Positions 10,079 to 19,565 of a DNA stretch of 64,000 bases are shown here, piece after piece. Each line of letters opens with the position of its first letter. Position 1 is the first letter of the stretch. A model generated the notes under the pieces. It saw nothing but the letters and a program-made list of their open reading frames with translations. It ran no database searches and was not told the origin of the DNA. The position numbers and the translations under genes were made by a program. This DNA is from Candidatus Bathyarchaeota archaeon (GTDB lineage: Archaea > Thermoproteota > Bathyarchaeia > TCS64), in assembly GCA_018652685.1 (NCBI GenBank), contig JABIBQ010000028.1, positions 1 to 64,000 on the forward strand, given 5' to 3'.

Positions 10079-10528
10079 ATGAGGACCCTGGTCATCGGCG
10101 TGGGCAACCTCTATCGGCGTGACGACGGGGCAGGAATCCACGTCGTCAATCACCTCAAGAAAAAAGTACCGACCATAGATGCCATAGATGTTGCACTTGG
10201 CAGCGTCGAGATACTTGAGTACATGATGGGCTATGAAAAGGTCATTATTGTTGATGCCATAGTGACGGGGGCCGAACCTGGGTCCTATTTTCATGTCAAC
10301 ATAGCTGCGATGGATGACCCTCCCCTTATCTTTCATAGCCATGGGATAGACCTGATCACCACGCTCAAGCTGGGGAACCTCCTATACTCGGATCAGATGC
10401 CTAAAGAGTTGATGGTCATTGGGATCGAGGTTGAGGACACGCTGACCATGAGCGAGGAATGCACTCCTCGTGTACGTGAAGCCGTGAAAAACGTCGTGGA
10501 TGAAATCATTGTTATGGTGGCATCTTGA
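10079..10528 (+). CDS. Hydrogenase maturation protease (HycI/FrhD family)
   Basis: VIGVGNLYRRDDGAGIHV...VIIVDA...HSHG; follows mvhA. Confidence 0.87.
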   Translation: MRTLVIGVGNLYRRDDGAGIHVVNHLKKKVPTIDAIDVALGSVEILEYMMGYEKVIIVDAIVTGAEPGSYFHVNIAAMDDPPLIFHSHGIDLITTLKLGNLLYSDQMPKELMVIGIEVEDTLTMSEECTPRVREAVKNVVDEIIVMVAS

Positions 10529-10595
10529 CCCATACGTTGTGACTTGAAATCCGAGACGTTTAAAATATCTAAAGTTGAGGGTAATACGAAGGAAA

Positions 10596-10826
10596 ATGAC
10601 TCAAGCACTAGTGCTTTTGTTGGTTGACCCCAAAATCGAGTCTTCTGTGTTAACCGAGATACGTGCAACCCCAGGAGTCTTAGAGGCGAACTACATCTAC
10701 GGACCATATGATATTTACGTCAAGATCGAGGGAGACACGAAGGAGAGCATCCGTAACCTCATCTTTGACAAGATTAGGGGATTATACGGGATCCAATCAA
10801 CAACCACATGTCTCATCTATGACTAA
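10596..10826 (+). CDS. Stand-alone Lrp/AsnC ligand-binding (RAM) domain protein
   Basis: ALVLLLVDPKIESSVLTEIRATPGVLEANYIYGPYDIYVKIEGDT; no HTH. Start at internal Met of ORF 10575..10826. Confidence 0.78.
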   Translation: MTQALVLLLVDPKIESSVLTEIRATPGVLEANYIYGPYDIYVKIEGDTKESIRNLIFDKIRGLYGIQSTTTCLIYD

Positions 10827-11001
10827 ACCTCAGGCGTCTTCAGTATGGACGGTGTCAATGCCTGAGTAGGCTGTAATGCAATCACTCGTTCGTCTGTAGA
10901 ACGTTCAATTGACTAAGGAACACGCATTTTTCAATTTTCTTATCATTAATGCGATGCTGATGTAATGAATGCATTTATTCTAAACTGTCAAGTTGATTAA
11001 A

Positions 11002-11029
11002 TGTAAACTAGTATATAGTATCGTTTACA
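11002..11029. promoter_or_regulatory. Operator-like inverted repeat TGTAAAC-N14-GTTTACA around a TATA-like core
   Basis: TGTAAACTAGTATATAGTATCGTTTACA upstream of Lrp-like gene; 7-bp perfect arms. Confidence 0.5.
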
Positions 11030-11064
11030 AAATGTTAAATACGTGTTACTTTCTCCTTTCGCTC

Positions 11065-11610
11065 ATGGCGCCTGACTTAACTGCAACTGAGGTGAAGATT
11101 TTAGCAGCTTTACAGGAAAATCCAAGAGTCTCAGTTTCTGAATTAGCTAATATTGTGAAGGTATCACGCCCAACAATCAACAAGATTCTGGCTTCATTGG
11201 TAGGAAACGAGAAAATTTTACTTGCCTCGGGTTTGAATGCCAAAGCACATAATTGTAAACTCGCGAACGTGGGAATTAACGTACCAACAGCGGAGTCAAG
11301 GTCAGAGGTAATCGATATCCTAAATCATTGCCCCAAGGTACTCAACTTTTATAGGACAACCGATCAGGCGAACCTACTGGTCACTCTTTGTGGAGAAGAT
11401 GAGCAATCCATTACCTCCCACGTGAACTGTCTAGGGGACCTTGAGCACGTTGAGGTTAAGTACAGTCACTCCCTTGGATCTCCTCTGAAAAATATGGCGA
11501 TCCCGATCCGTATTGGTGATAACTCAAAAACTCCCTGCGGGCGGAACTGCTTCGAGTGTATGAGCTACCAAAACGAGTGGTGTGCCGGATGCTTTACCTA
11601 CCATGAATAA
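11065..11610 (+). CDS. Lrp/AsnC-like regulator with C-terminal Cys-rich tail
   Basis: HTH LTATEVKILAALQENPRVSVSELANIVKVSRPTINKILASL; RAM-like middle; tail CGRNCFECMSYQNEWCAGC. Start set at MAPDL because the ORF-track start lies in the palindromic promoter. Confidence 0.7.
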   Translation: MAPDLTATEVKILAALQENPRVSVSELANIVKVSRPTINKILASLVGNEKILLASGLNAKAHNCKLANVGINVPTAESRSEVIDILNHCPKVLNFYRTTDQANLLVTLCGEDEQSITSHVNCLGDLEHVEVKYSHSLGSPLKNMAIPIRIGDNSKTPCGRNCFECMSYQNEWCAGCFTYHE

Positions 11611-11706
11611 TCCTTTCTTATAGTCTCTCAAAGTATCGGAGCCTGTTGGCTCTTGAATCAAAATTCAGTAGAATGATATCACATTCATGTTTTAAGCATT
11701 GAATCC

Positions 11707-12774
11707 ATGGGTTACCTGATTTTAATGACGATCAAGGTTGGCATGATTGGCTGTGGTACCATCTCCAGGTACCATCTCAAGAAAACTCAAGAGCTGGACT
11801 CCATAGAAGTGATTGCGGCGTTCAATCGGGGCTCATATAACAGAGAGGAGTTTGGGAGGGAGGCTGGGTTATCAGGTGACTCTCTATACTCTGATGTGTC
11901 CAAGATGATTAGGCATCCTGGACTGGACGCGGTCATCAACTGCTTGCCAAACCGAATGCACTCCAATATCTCGGTCGAGGCACTGGAGGCCGGTCTCCAT
12001 GTCCTATGTGAGAAACCCATGTCAAGTAGTCATCAGGAATCCAAGGCTATGGTTGACGCAGCCAGGAAAAACGACAAGAAGCTGTTCATTGGGCTCACTC
12101 TACGGTTCAAAGGCGATACGTTGGCCGCAAAGAGCGTCGTGGACAGCGCGGCCCTGGGCGACATCTACTACGCCAACTCCGCCTGGATGAGGAGGAACGG
12201 TATTCCTGGCTGGGGAAGCCAGTTCACTCGGAAAGACCTTGCAGGGGCTGGTCCCATATATGACATCGGTGTCCATGCACTGGACACGACCTGTTGGCTC
12301 ATGGATGATTTCGAGGCGGATCAGGTCTTAGCATCCAGCTACACGAAGCACGGCCCCCACAAGAGAGGCCTTGAGGACTGGGGGACACCTGACTTTGACG
12401 GGTACTTTGATGTCGAGGATCTATCCTCTGCGATAATCAAGATGAAGAGCGGTGCTACTATCAGTTTCGAGGTTAGCTGGGCAGCCCATGTCCCGCAGGA
12501 GCGGTTCACCGTGAGGCTTGTGGGGGAGGAAGCGGGATTGGATCTGGAGACTATGATGCTCCACACCACCAAGGACGCGGAGGAGATCAATACTTCCATT
12601 GAGTTCAAGGAGATTGATCCCTACCTCGGGGAGATGAAGCACTTTGTGGACTGTATCCAGAACGATAAGGAGCCGATAACCACTCCAAGTCAGATGCTTG
12701 AGCTGCAGGCAACTCTTGATATGATCTTGCTCTCTGGTGAAGAAAATAGAGTTGTAAAAAGGAGAGAGGTTTAG
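11707..12774 (+). CDS. Gfo/Idh/MocA family oxidoreductase
   Basis: VGMIGCGTISRYHLKK, CEKPMSSSHQESKAM, DIGVHALDTTCWLM. Confidence 0.88.
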   Translation: MGYLILMTIKVGMIGCGTISRYHLKKTQELDSIEVIAAFNRGSYNREEFGREAGLSGDSLYSDVSKMIRHPGLDAVINCLPNRMHSNISVEALEAGLHVLCEKPMSSSHQESKAMVDAARKNDKKLFIGLTLRFKGDTLAAKSVVDSAALGDIYYANSAWMRRNGIPGWGSQFTRKDLAGAGPIYDIGVHALDTTCWLMDDFEADQVLASSYTKHGPHKRGLEDWGTPDFDGYFDVEDLSSAIIKMKSGATISFEVSWAAHVPQERFTVRLVGEEAGLDLETMMLHTTKDAEEINTSIEFKEIDPYLGEMKHFVDCIQNDKEPITTPSQMLELQATLDMILLSGEENRVVKRREV

Positions 12775-13976
12775 TTCTTTGGGAGGAGTTTGTCGACTAC
12801 GTCGACCTCGCACATTGAGTCCTCGGCCCAGATGTCGCCATGCTGGTTGAGTCCTCTGATCCTGCAGCCGCCCCCGCAGACGCCCATGTTTGAGCAGTCG
12901 CTGCAGATGCCTTTGAGGTTCTCCTTCTTTGCCCTGAACCTGTTTAGGACATCGTTGTCGGAGTCGTTCCACATCTTGCTGAACTTTGTCTCCCTGACGT
13001 TCCCGATTAGGTAATCCGGTCTCTGGCTGAACTGGCACGGGTACACGTTGCCCTCTGGGTCGACATTTGCGACCCTGTCGCCTGCGCTGCAGCTGTCTCC
13101 TGTCATGCTGAGAAGCTTGTACGCGTTCTCGTACTCAGGGTGTTTCTCCTCCTTCATCCTGTTGAGGAGGTAGACGCCGTCCTGTGGTGCATCAACCGTG
13201 AGTATCTCGATTTTCTCCGGGTCGATGGTGTTCGCCTTGTTATAGAGCACGTTCTGTGTCCACTCGATCTCTTCTGGGCTAAGCTGGTTGTCAAGGTATC
13301 CCTCAAGACCCCTGCCGCTTGGCACTAACCAGTATAGGCAGAACCTTGGCACGCCCATCTCCAATGCCATGTCGATGATGTCTGGCACTTCTTTGTAGTT
13401 GGACTTGTGTGCCGTGATCCTGATGCCGCTCTTTAGGCCGATCTCGACGCAGTTCTTGAGTCCATCAATGGCTCCCTGCCATGCTCCCTTCATACCCCTG
13501 ATGTGGTCGTGAGTAGCGGGGTCAAAGCCGTCCAGTGAGACGCCGACGTACTGGATTCCAACGTCCTGGAGCCTCTTGGCTACATCTTTGGTGATTAGTA
13601 CACCGTTGGTGCTGATGACTGTCCTTAGTCCCTTGCCCTTCGCGTACTCCGCTAGTTTCCAGAAGTCCTTGCTGATCAATGGTTCTCCGCCAGTGAACAG
13701 CAGTAGTGGTACTCCCACCTCTGCGACGTCGTCGATGAACGCTTTGCCTTCCTCAAGGTTCTGCTCGTTTGGTCGCTCCGCGTCTGGGCTTGCGTTGATG
13801 TAGCAATGGCCGCATGTTAGGTTGCACTTGTTTGTTATGTTCCAGAAGATTACGGGTCTCCTAGTGTCCGTGAAGGCCAGCACCTCTGTGGGTGCGTCAA
13901 TTGGCGCTGATAGCCTGTGCTTTATGGCCTGGCTTACTGTTCCTTTCCCGTGTAGTAGTCGGGTAAATCGTATCAT
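12771..13976 (-). CDS. ahbC: AhbC-like radical SAM protein (12,18-didecarboxysiroheme deacetylase)
   Basis: PVIFWNITNKCNLTCGHCY, GGEPL, SPASM-like C-terminal cysteines; in heme operon. Confidence 0.83.
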   Translation of the reverse strand: MIRFTRLLHGKGTVSQAIKHRLSAPIDAPTEVLAFTDTRRPVIFWNITNKCNLTCGHCYINASPDAERPNEQNLEEGKAFIDDVAEVGVPLLLFTGGEPLISKDFWKLAEYAKGKGLRTVISTNGVLITKDVAKRLQDVGIQYVGVSLDGFDPATHDHIRGMKGAWQGAIDGLKNCVEIGLKSGIRITAHKSNYKEVPDIIDMALEMGVPRFCLYWLVPSGRGLEGYLDNQLSPEEIEWTQNVLYNKANTIDPEKIEILTVDAPQDGVYLLNRMKEEKHPEYENAYKLLSMTGDSCSAGDRVANVDPEGNVYPCQFSQRPDYLIGNVRETKFSKMWNDSDNDVLNRFRAKKENLKGICSDCSNMGVCGGGCRIRGLNQHGDIWAEDSMCEVDVVDKLLPKN

Positions 13977-13982
13977 TCTTTT

Positions 13983-14456
13983 TTATCTCCTTGTTGCCAG
14001 CCTTGAGCTGGTTCCTTTGAATCGTCTTTTACTGAACAAAACTTGGTAATCGTCTACGTCGACCTCGTCAGCGAGTTTCCTCGTGAACCCGTACACCGAT
14101 TCTCTGTCGTAGTCATGGACTACTGTGTAGAGGTTGTACTCCCATTTCCCAGGGTAAGTTATCCTCTCGTAGATATGGGATATCTCTCCCCTACCTAGGA
14201 AAATCGGGATTGCAACCTCCATCTTCTCGTCCGGGATATTCCAGACGACGACGGCGTTGGCCACTATCCCCAGCTTGCGCTGGTTGATGTTTGCCGAGAA
14301 CCTCCTGATGAGGCCGTTCTCGTCCATGGTCTTTACCCTCTTCACTAGCTCCTCCTGGGTCATTCCGAGCTTCTCGGCTGCCTCCTTGAAGGGTTCTCTG
14401 GTGACTGGTACGCCGTCCTGGATTACTTGCAGTATCTCGTGGTCAGTCTTCATCAT
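13983..14456 (-). CDS. ahbB: Siroheme decarboxylase subunit AhbB
   Basis: AsnC-like fold, IRRFSANINQRKLGIVANAV, C-terminal LFSKRRFKGTSSR. Confidence 0.85.
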   Translation of the reverse strand: MMKTDHEILQVIQDGVPVTREPFKEAAEKLGMTQEELVKRVKTMDENGLIRRFSANINQRKLGIVANAVVVWNIPDEKMEVAIPIFLGRGEISHIYERITYPGKWEYNLYTVVHDYDRESVYGFTRKLADEVDVDDYQVLFSKRRFKGTSSRLATRR

Positions 14457-14457
14457 A

Positions 14458-14931
14458 TCACCTAAAACTGTACCTGACCTTGATCTTGTGCTTCCGGGTC
14501 ACCGGGAGGTCCAAGACATCGGTCTCTGGGATCTGAGCTGCCTCAAGTATCTCGCTGAGGCTAGTTTTTAACTGGTCCTGGCTTGACGTGATGAGGGTGA
14601 ACCACATGTTGTACTTGTGGCTCCTCTCGTAGTTGTGGGTCACCGAGTCGAATCCACTGATTATCTCAGCGACCTCGTCCATGCGCTCCTGAGGTACCGT
14701 CATGAGTACAAGTGTGCGGGCTGATAGACCGACCCTGTCCGTCTCTAGCACGGGGCCGAAGCGCCTAATGACGCCCTCACCGTGGAGTCTATGGACCCGC
14801 TTAATGGTCTCCTCGTATGTGATGCCAAGCCTCTCTGCCAGGTCATCGAAGGGGCGCACGGATATTGGTAGCTCCTCCTGCACTATTGTGAGGAGCGCCT
14901 TGTCCATATCATCTAGCTGGACCGTTGCCAA
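14458..14931 (-). CDS. ahbA: Siroheme decarboxylase subunit AhbA
   Basis: IRRFGPVLETDRVGLSARTLV, C-terminal LPVTRKHKIKVRYSFR. Confidence 0.85.
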   Translation of the reverse strand: MATVQLDDMDKALLTIVQEELPISVRPFDDLAERLGITYEETIKRVHRLHGEGVIRRFGPVLETDRVGLSARTLVLMTVPQERMDEVAEIISGFDSVTHNYERSHKYNMWFTLITSSQDQLKTSLSEILEAAQIPETDVLDLPVTRKHKIKVRYSFR

Positions 14932-14938
14932 TGGAGTG

Positions 14939-16084
14939 CTAAGCCTCCCATCCCTTGGGCTGGTATGGACACCAGGGCTCCTCGCCCAGGTAGTCGCCCT
15001 CTAGCTCGTGGGGCTCGTGGAGCCCACCGCATGCCTCGATAAAGTCGCTGCTTAGACCGTAGGACCTTGCCCTGCAGCCTCCGCACTTTGCCTTGTACTC
15101 GCATGCGCCGCACCTTCCTGTGAGGTTGTCAAAGTCCCTCATCTTGTTGAGGACCTCGCTGTTCTCCCAGATATCCTTGAACGAGGTTTCTAGGACGTTT
15201 CCCAGCTTGATTGGCAGGTATGGGCATGGAGTTACTTCGCCCTCGGGGTAAATCCTGACGTAGCTAAGCCCTGCGATGCAGCCTCTGCTCCACCTGCTCA
15301 TGTCTATTCCCATCTGCTCTGCGATCCTCATGTACTGGGGGGCGCACGTTGGCTTGACGTCCAGGTTGGTCTTCTGTGATTTTGCCAGCACTTGTCTGAT
15401 CATCGTCTCGTACATCTCCGGGGTGATGTCCTCTACCTCCGTTCCCCTCCCAGTTGGTACCAGGAAGAACAGGTGGAGGTCCTTGACCCCAAGGCTTTCA
15501 GCCATGTTGAGGATGTTGTCGATGTCGTCAAAGTTCTGGACCGTAACCGTGGTGTTAAACTGTACGCCCAGGCCGTTCCTGATGCTCGCCTTAATGCCGT
15601 CGATGGCTTTCTGCCATGAGCCGGGGACTCCCCTGAACTCGTCGTGTATCTCGGGTGAGCTTGAGTCCATGCTTATGGCCACCTTCTTGATACCTGATGC
15701 CAGTATCTTCTTGGCCACCTCATCAGTTATGCCGACGCCGTTGGTGCCCATGGCCATCTTCAGCCCCTTATCGGTGCCGTACCTGGCGAGCTCGAAGATG
15801 TCCTCCCTCATCAGTGGCTCCCCGCCGCTGAGCACAAGCACAGGCTTGCTGACCTCAGCGATCTGGTCGATGAGCATCTTTCCCTCTTCAGTGGATAGCT
15901 CCTTTGCGCTCTCCCTCTCCTGTGCGTCCATGTAGCAGTGGGCGCACTTGAGGTCACACTTGAAAGTGGAGTTCCAGGAGATTATCCTGGGTATGTGCTT
16001 CTTTGGTCCGACTGCGGCAGCACCGGGATGTCCACCTGGGTGTCCTCCGGGGTGACCGCCTTGTCCGTGTTTATTGTTGTCCAT
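14939..16084 (-). CDS. ahbD: AhbD heme synthase, radical SAM/SPASM
   Basis: PRIISWNSTFKCDLKCAHCYMDA, LSGGEPL, CGACEYKAKCGGCRAR, C-terminal GDYLGEEPWCPYQP. Confidence 0.87.
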   Translation of the reverse strand: MDNNKHGQGGHPGGHPGGHPGAAAVGPKKHIPRIISWNSTFKCDLKCAHCYMDAQERESAKELSTEEGKMLIDQIAEVSKPVLVLSGGEPLMREDIFELARYGTDKGLKMAMGTNGVGITDEVAKKILASGIKKVAISMDSSSPEIHDEFRGVPGSWQKAIDGIKASIRNGLGVQFNTTVTVQNFDDIDNILNMAESLGVKDLHLFFLVPTGRGTEVEDITPEMYETMIRQVLAKSQKTNLDVKPTCAPQYMRIAEQMGIDMSRWSRGCIAGLSYVRIYPEGEVTPCPYLPIKLGNVLETSFKDIWENSEVLNKMRDFDNLTGRCGACEYKAKCGGCRARSYGLSSDFIEACGGLHEPHELEGDYLGEEPWCPYQPKGWEA

Positions 16085-16093
16085 TTCTTGTAC

Positions 16094-16906
16094 CTACTCT
16101 AGGTTCGATACCAGCGCCTCCACCAGGTCCCTGATGGAGTGTTTCTCGGGGACTATGTTCACCTTGAATCCCAGAGCCTCTATCGCCCCCTTGGCCCTGG
16201 GTCCTATCGCGGCCACTATTGTCCTGCCTAAGCCCTCCTTGAGCTGCCCGAGCAGATTCTCCTGTTCCGCAATCTCTGCTAGGTTTGTTGCCGTTGACGC
16301 GCTGGTGAACGTCACTGCATCAACCTTGCCCGCCTCCAGGTCCCTGATGAGCTCGATAGCCCTGGACCTGTCAGCCGGTGGTCTGGATATGTAGGCTGTG
16401 ACCTCTGTGACCTGGGCTCCCCTCACCTTGAGGGCGTCGCCCAACTCGCTGTTGGCCATGCTTGACCTTGGGATTCCAATGTGGAGGCCCTTTAACTCGC
16501 CTCCGATGGCCTCCAGTACGCCATCGGTGCTCTGGATTCTCGCGACCACATTGTCAGTAACGCCGTAGCCGACTAGTTCTCTCTGGGTCCTCGTGCCGAT
16601 GACGAGCACCCCTGATGCGTTGATGCCCTTGAGGAGCAAGTCCAGCTTTCCTTCCTGCTGGGCCTCCTCGAAGATGCACCTGATGCTGTTTACGCTTAGA
16701 AAAACGAGTTTATCGAAGCAACCCGAGGCCGTTTTGCGGATGAACTCTGCAAGTTCTTCCCCCTTGGGTGCCGTGATCTCTATCATGGGGGCCACGTATG
16801 CCGTGCCGCCCATCGTTTCCACTATCTCCACCATCTCCTTGCACTGATGCATCGGCCTTGTAATGGCCACTGTCTTCCCTGCAAGGGGACCGGCGGAGCT
16901 ACTCAA
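16094..16906 (-). CDS. hemD: Uroporphyrinogen-III synthase
   Basis: AGKTVAITRP...FLSVNSIRCIFE...VTFTSASTATNL...AAIGPRAKGAIEALG. Confidence 0.87.
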   Translation of the reverse strand: MSSSAGPLAGKTVAITRPMHQCKEMVEIVETMGGTAYVAPMIEITAPKGEELAEFIRKTASGCFDKLVFLSVNSIRCIFEEAQQEGKLDLLLKGINASGVLVIGTRTQRELVGYGVTDNVVARIQSTDGVLEAIGGELKGLHIGIPRSSMANSELGDALKVRGAQVTEVTAYISRPPADRSRAIELIRDLEAGKVDAVTFTSASTATNLAEIAEQENLLGQLKEGLGRTIVAAIGPRAKGAIEALGFKVNIVPEKHSIRDLVEALVSNLE

Positions 16907-17648
16907 ACCAGCTGAGCTCCTCTCTGAGGTTCACGACCTCACCGATGATGGTGATGGCCGGCGGCTTGATGCCCGCATTGTAAGTCTTCTCGTGGATGTC
17001 AACGATGGTGCCCACAACTGTCTTTTGATCTGGAGTGGTTCCCTTCTCAATCACCGCCACGGGTGTTGACGGGTCCTTGCCTCCTTTCATGAGCTTGTCC
17101 ATGATGATGGGCATGTTTGTGATTCCCATGAGCACGACCAGCGTATCCACGTTCTTTGCAAGGCTCTCCCAGTCCACTGTGCCCTCCCTTTTAGAGGAAG
17201 CCTCGTGGCCCGTGATGAATGCAACTGATGATGCCATATGTCGCTGGGTCACCGGGATTCCCGCGTACGCGGGGACTGATATGGCCGAGGTGATGCCCGG
17301 GACTATCTCGAAATCGATTCCTGCTGCGTTGAGCACCTGGCCCTCCTCGCCACCCCTGCCGAACAGGAAGGGGTCACCGCCCTTGAGCCTTACAATGGTA
17401 CCCCCGTGCTGTGCCTTCTCCACCAGAAGCTTGTTTATCCTCTCCTGTGTGGCACTGGCCTCACCAGGGTGCTTTCCCACGTAGACCTTCTCGCATGTCT
17501 CGGGCACCAAGTTCAGTATTCCTTCAGTGACAAGCCTGTCATAGAGTAGCACATCGGCCTCGCATAGGAGCCGGTGGGCTTTTATCGTTATCAGTTCCGG
17601 GTCCCCGGGCCCTGATCCAACTAAGTATACTTTTCCTTTTGTCGTCAT
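16899..17648 (-). CDS. cobA: Uroporphyrinogen-III C-methyltransferase (SUMT)
   Basis: VYLVGSGPGDPELIT, LKGGDPFLFGRGGEE, VVPGITSAISVPAYAGIPVTQR. Confidence 0.94.
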   Translation of the reverse strand: MTTKGKVYLVGSGPGDPELITIKAHRLLCEADVLLYDRLVTEGILNLVPETCEKVYVGKHPGEASATQERINKLLVEKAQHGGTIVRLKGGDPFLFGRGGEEGQVLNAAGIDFEIVPGITSAISVPAYAGIPVTQRHMASSVAFITGHEASSKREGTVDWESLAKNVDTLVVLMGITNMPIIMDKLMKGGKDPSTPVAVIEKGTTPDQKTVVGTIVDIHEKTYNAGIKPPAITIIGEVVNLREELSWFE

Positions 17649-18568
17649 TCCTGCCACCTCTCGATGAGTTTGGCTCCTCCCAGGTCCAACATGTCCAGGG
17701 CCGCCTTGTGTCCGAATCCCTCGGGGTCATCGATTCCCCCTTTCTTCGTGTACTGGAAACGGACGCTTCCGTCTGGGGAAAGGACGCTCGCTAGGAGCTT
17801 CAGTCCCTCGTTGACCGTAACTATGACACCTACCGGTGTCTTGCATCCACCGCCCACGGTGGTCATGAACGCCCTCTCCGCAAGGGTGGCCGTCCACGCG
17901 TCGCTGTCTGTGATCTTTCCAAGTGTCTCGACGGCTTCCTTGTTGTCTGCCCTCGCTACGATGGCTAACGCCCCCTGGCACGCCGATGGGGTAAAGTCCT
18001 CCAACGTCAGCAGCTCGGTGATTACGTCTTCCTTTCCCATCCTGATGATGCCTGACTCGGCGAGTATGACGGCGTCGTACTCCCCGTCCCTCATCTTCTG
18101 GATCCTGGTGTCCACGTTGCCCCTGATGAGCTGGATGTCCAGATCTCCCCTCTTGAACAGGACCTGCGCTTTCCTCCTTGGGCTTGCGCTGCCGATTACC
18201 GCGCCCAGTGGCAGGTCAGCCAGGCTCTTGTACTTTATCGAGACAAGTGCGTCCCTCGGTGGCGCTCTTTCGGGTACCGCCGCGACCACCAGTCCCTCAG
18301 GTATCTCCATGGGCAGGTCCTTCATGCTGTGGACCGCAAAGGTCGCCTCTCCGCTGAGTACCACCTCGTCCACCGCTTTCGTGAATACGCCTTTCTCGTT
18401 GATTGCTGAGATTGCCCTGTCCCTGAATTTGTCACCTGAAGTGGTGATGACCAGGGTCTCGACCTGGACCTCCGGTGCCTTCTCGGCCAGGAGTTCCTTG
18501 ATTATGTCTACCTGTATTAGTGCTAGGGGGCTTCCCCTTGTCGCTGCGATTAGTTTCAATTCTGACAT
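17645..18568 (-). CDS. hemC: Hydroxymethylbilane synthase (porphobilinogen deaminase)
   Basis: ATRGSPLALIQ, VHSMKDLP, SPRRKAQ, RGNVDTRIQK, AFMTTVGGGCKTPVG. Start set at MSELKL. Confidence 0.95.
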   Translation of the reverse strand: MSELKLIAATRGSPLALIQVDIIKELLAEKAPEVQVETLVITTSGDKFRDRAISAINEKGVFTKAVDEVVLSGEATFAVHSMKDLPMEIPEGLVVAAVPERAPPRDALVSIKYKSLADLPLGAVIGSASPRRKAQVLFKRGDLDIQLIRGNVDTRIQKMRDGEYDAVILAESGIIRMGKEDVITELLTLEDFTPSACQGALAIVARADNKEAVETLGKITDSDAWTATLAERAFMTTVGGGCKTPVGVIVTVNEGLKLLASVLSPDGSVRFQYTKKGGIDDPEGFGHKAALDMLDLGGAKLIERWQE

Positions 18569-18569
18569 T

Positions 18570-19556
18570 CTACTCCTTGAGCCATTTGGCAGCGTCCTTT
18601 GCATGGTATGTGATGATCATCTCTGCACCCGCGCGCTTTATGGCGGTGAGAATCTCCAGTGCCCCCTTTTTCTCGTCGATCCAGCCGTTTGCGGCCGCTG
18701 CCTTCACCATGCTGAACTCACCGCTGACGTTGTAGGCCGCGGTTGGCATCCTGAACTCGCTGCGAACACTCTGAATCATGTCCAGGTACGCGAGTGCTGG
18801 TTTTACCATGATGATATCGGCACCCTCCTGGATGTCTAAAAGTGTCTCCCTGATGGCTTCCTCCTTGTTGGCAAAGTCCATCTGATACCCCCTCCTGTCA
18901 CCGAAGCTTGGTGCTGACTCCGCGGCGTCCCTGAAGGGTCCGTAAAAGTTTGATGACTGCTTGGCCGAGTACGCCATGATTGGGATGTTGCCGTAACCCG
19001 CCTCGTCAAGGGCTTGCCTGATTGCCCCGACCTGTCCGTCCATCATCCCTGATGGCGCGACCATGTCTACACCTGCCTTTGCGTATGATACCGCCACCCT
19101 TCCGTATAGCTCAAGGGTTATGTCGTTGAGTATCTCGCCGTTCTCGACGATGCCGCAGTGGCCGTGGCTCATGTACTCGCACAGGCACACGTCGCCTATA
19201 ACCATCAGGCTGTTCCCTAGGGCTTCCTTGATTGCCTTGATGGCGTTCTGGGTGATCCCGTTATCGTCAAGTGCTGAGGTTGCTACCTCGTCCTTGAGTT
19301 CCGGGATTCCGAACATCATGACTGCGGGGATTCCAAGCTCCTGGGCCTCCCTTGCCGCCTCTACGATGTCCTTGGGTGGGTACTGGTACTGGTCCGGCAT
19401 TGATCTGATCTCCTCTGGGGTGTCTATTCCCTCCTTGACGAAGAGTGGGTAGATGAAATCGTTGACACTCAGGGAGGTCTCCCTGACCATGTCCCTGAGT
19501 TTCTGGGTGGCTCTTAGCCGCCGCATCCTAAGTTCTGGGTACTGCATACAGGTCAC
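18570..19556 (-). CDS. hemB: Delta-aminolevulinate dehydratase
   Basis: VNDFIYPLFV, DVCLCEYMSHGHCGI, VAPSGMMDGQVGAIR, MAYSAKQSSNFYGPFRDAA, MVKPALAYLD. Confidence 0.96.
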   Translation of the reverse strand: MTCMQYPELRMRRLRATQKLRDMVRETSLSVNDFIYPLFVKEGIDTPEEIRSMPDQYQYPPKDIVEAAREAQELGIPAVMMFGIPELKDEVATSALDDNGITQNAIKAIKEALGNSLMVIGDVCLCEYMSHGHCGIVENGEILNDITLELYGRVAVSYAKAGVDMVAPSGMMDGQVGAIRQALDEAGYGNIPIMAYSAKQSSNFYGPFRDAAESAPSFGDRRGYQMDFANKEEAIRETLLDIQEGADIIMVKPALAYLDMIQSVRSEFRMPTAAYNVSGEFSMVKAAAANGWIDEKKGALEILTAIKRAGAEMIITYHAKDAAKWLKE

Positions 19557-19565
19557 TTTTTTCCT

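Noticed and set aside
12421-13038. 205-aa minus-strand ORF
   Set aside because: Overlaps Gfo/Idh (antisense) and ahbC in another frame; composition is shadow-like.
15276-15935. 219-aa plus-strand ORF
   Set aside because: Antisense to ahbD; no family signature.
17664-18839. 391-aa plus-strand ORF
   Set aside because: Antisense to hemC/hemB, which have clear family motifs; low-complexity Ser/Leu-rich shadow translation.
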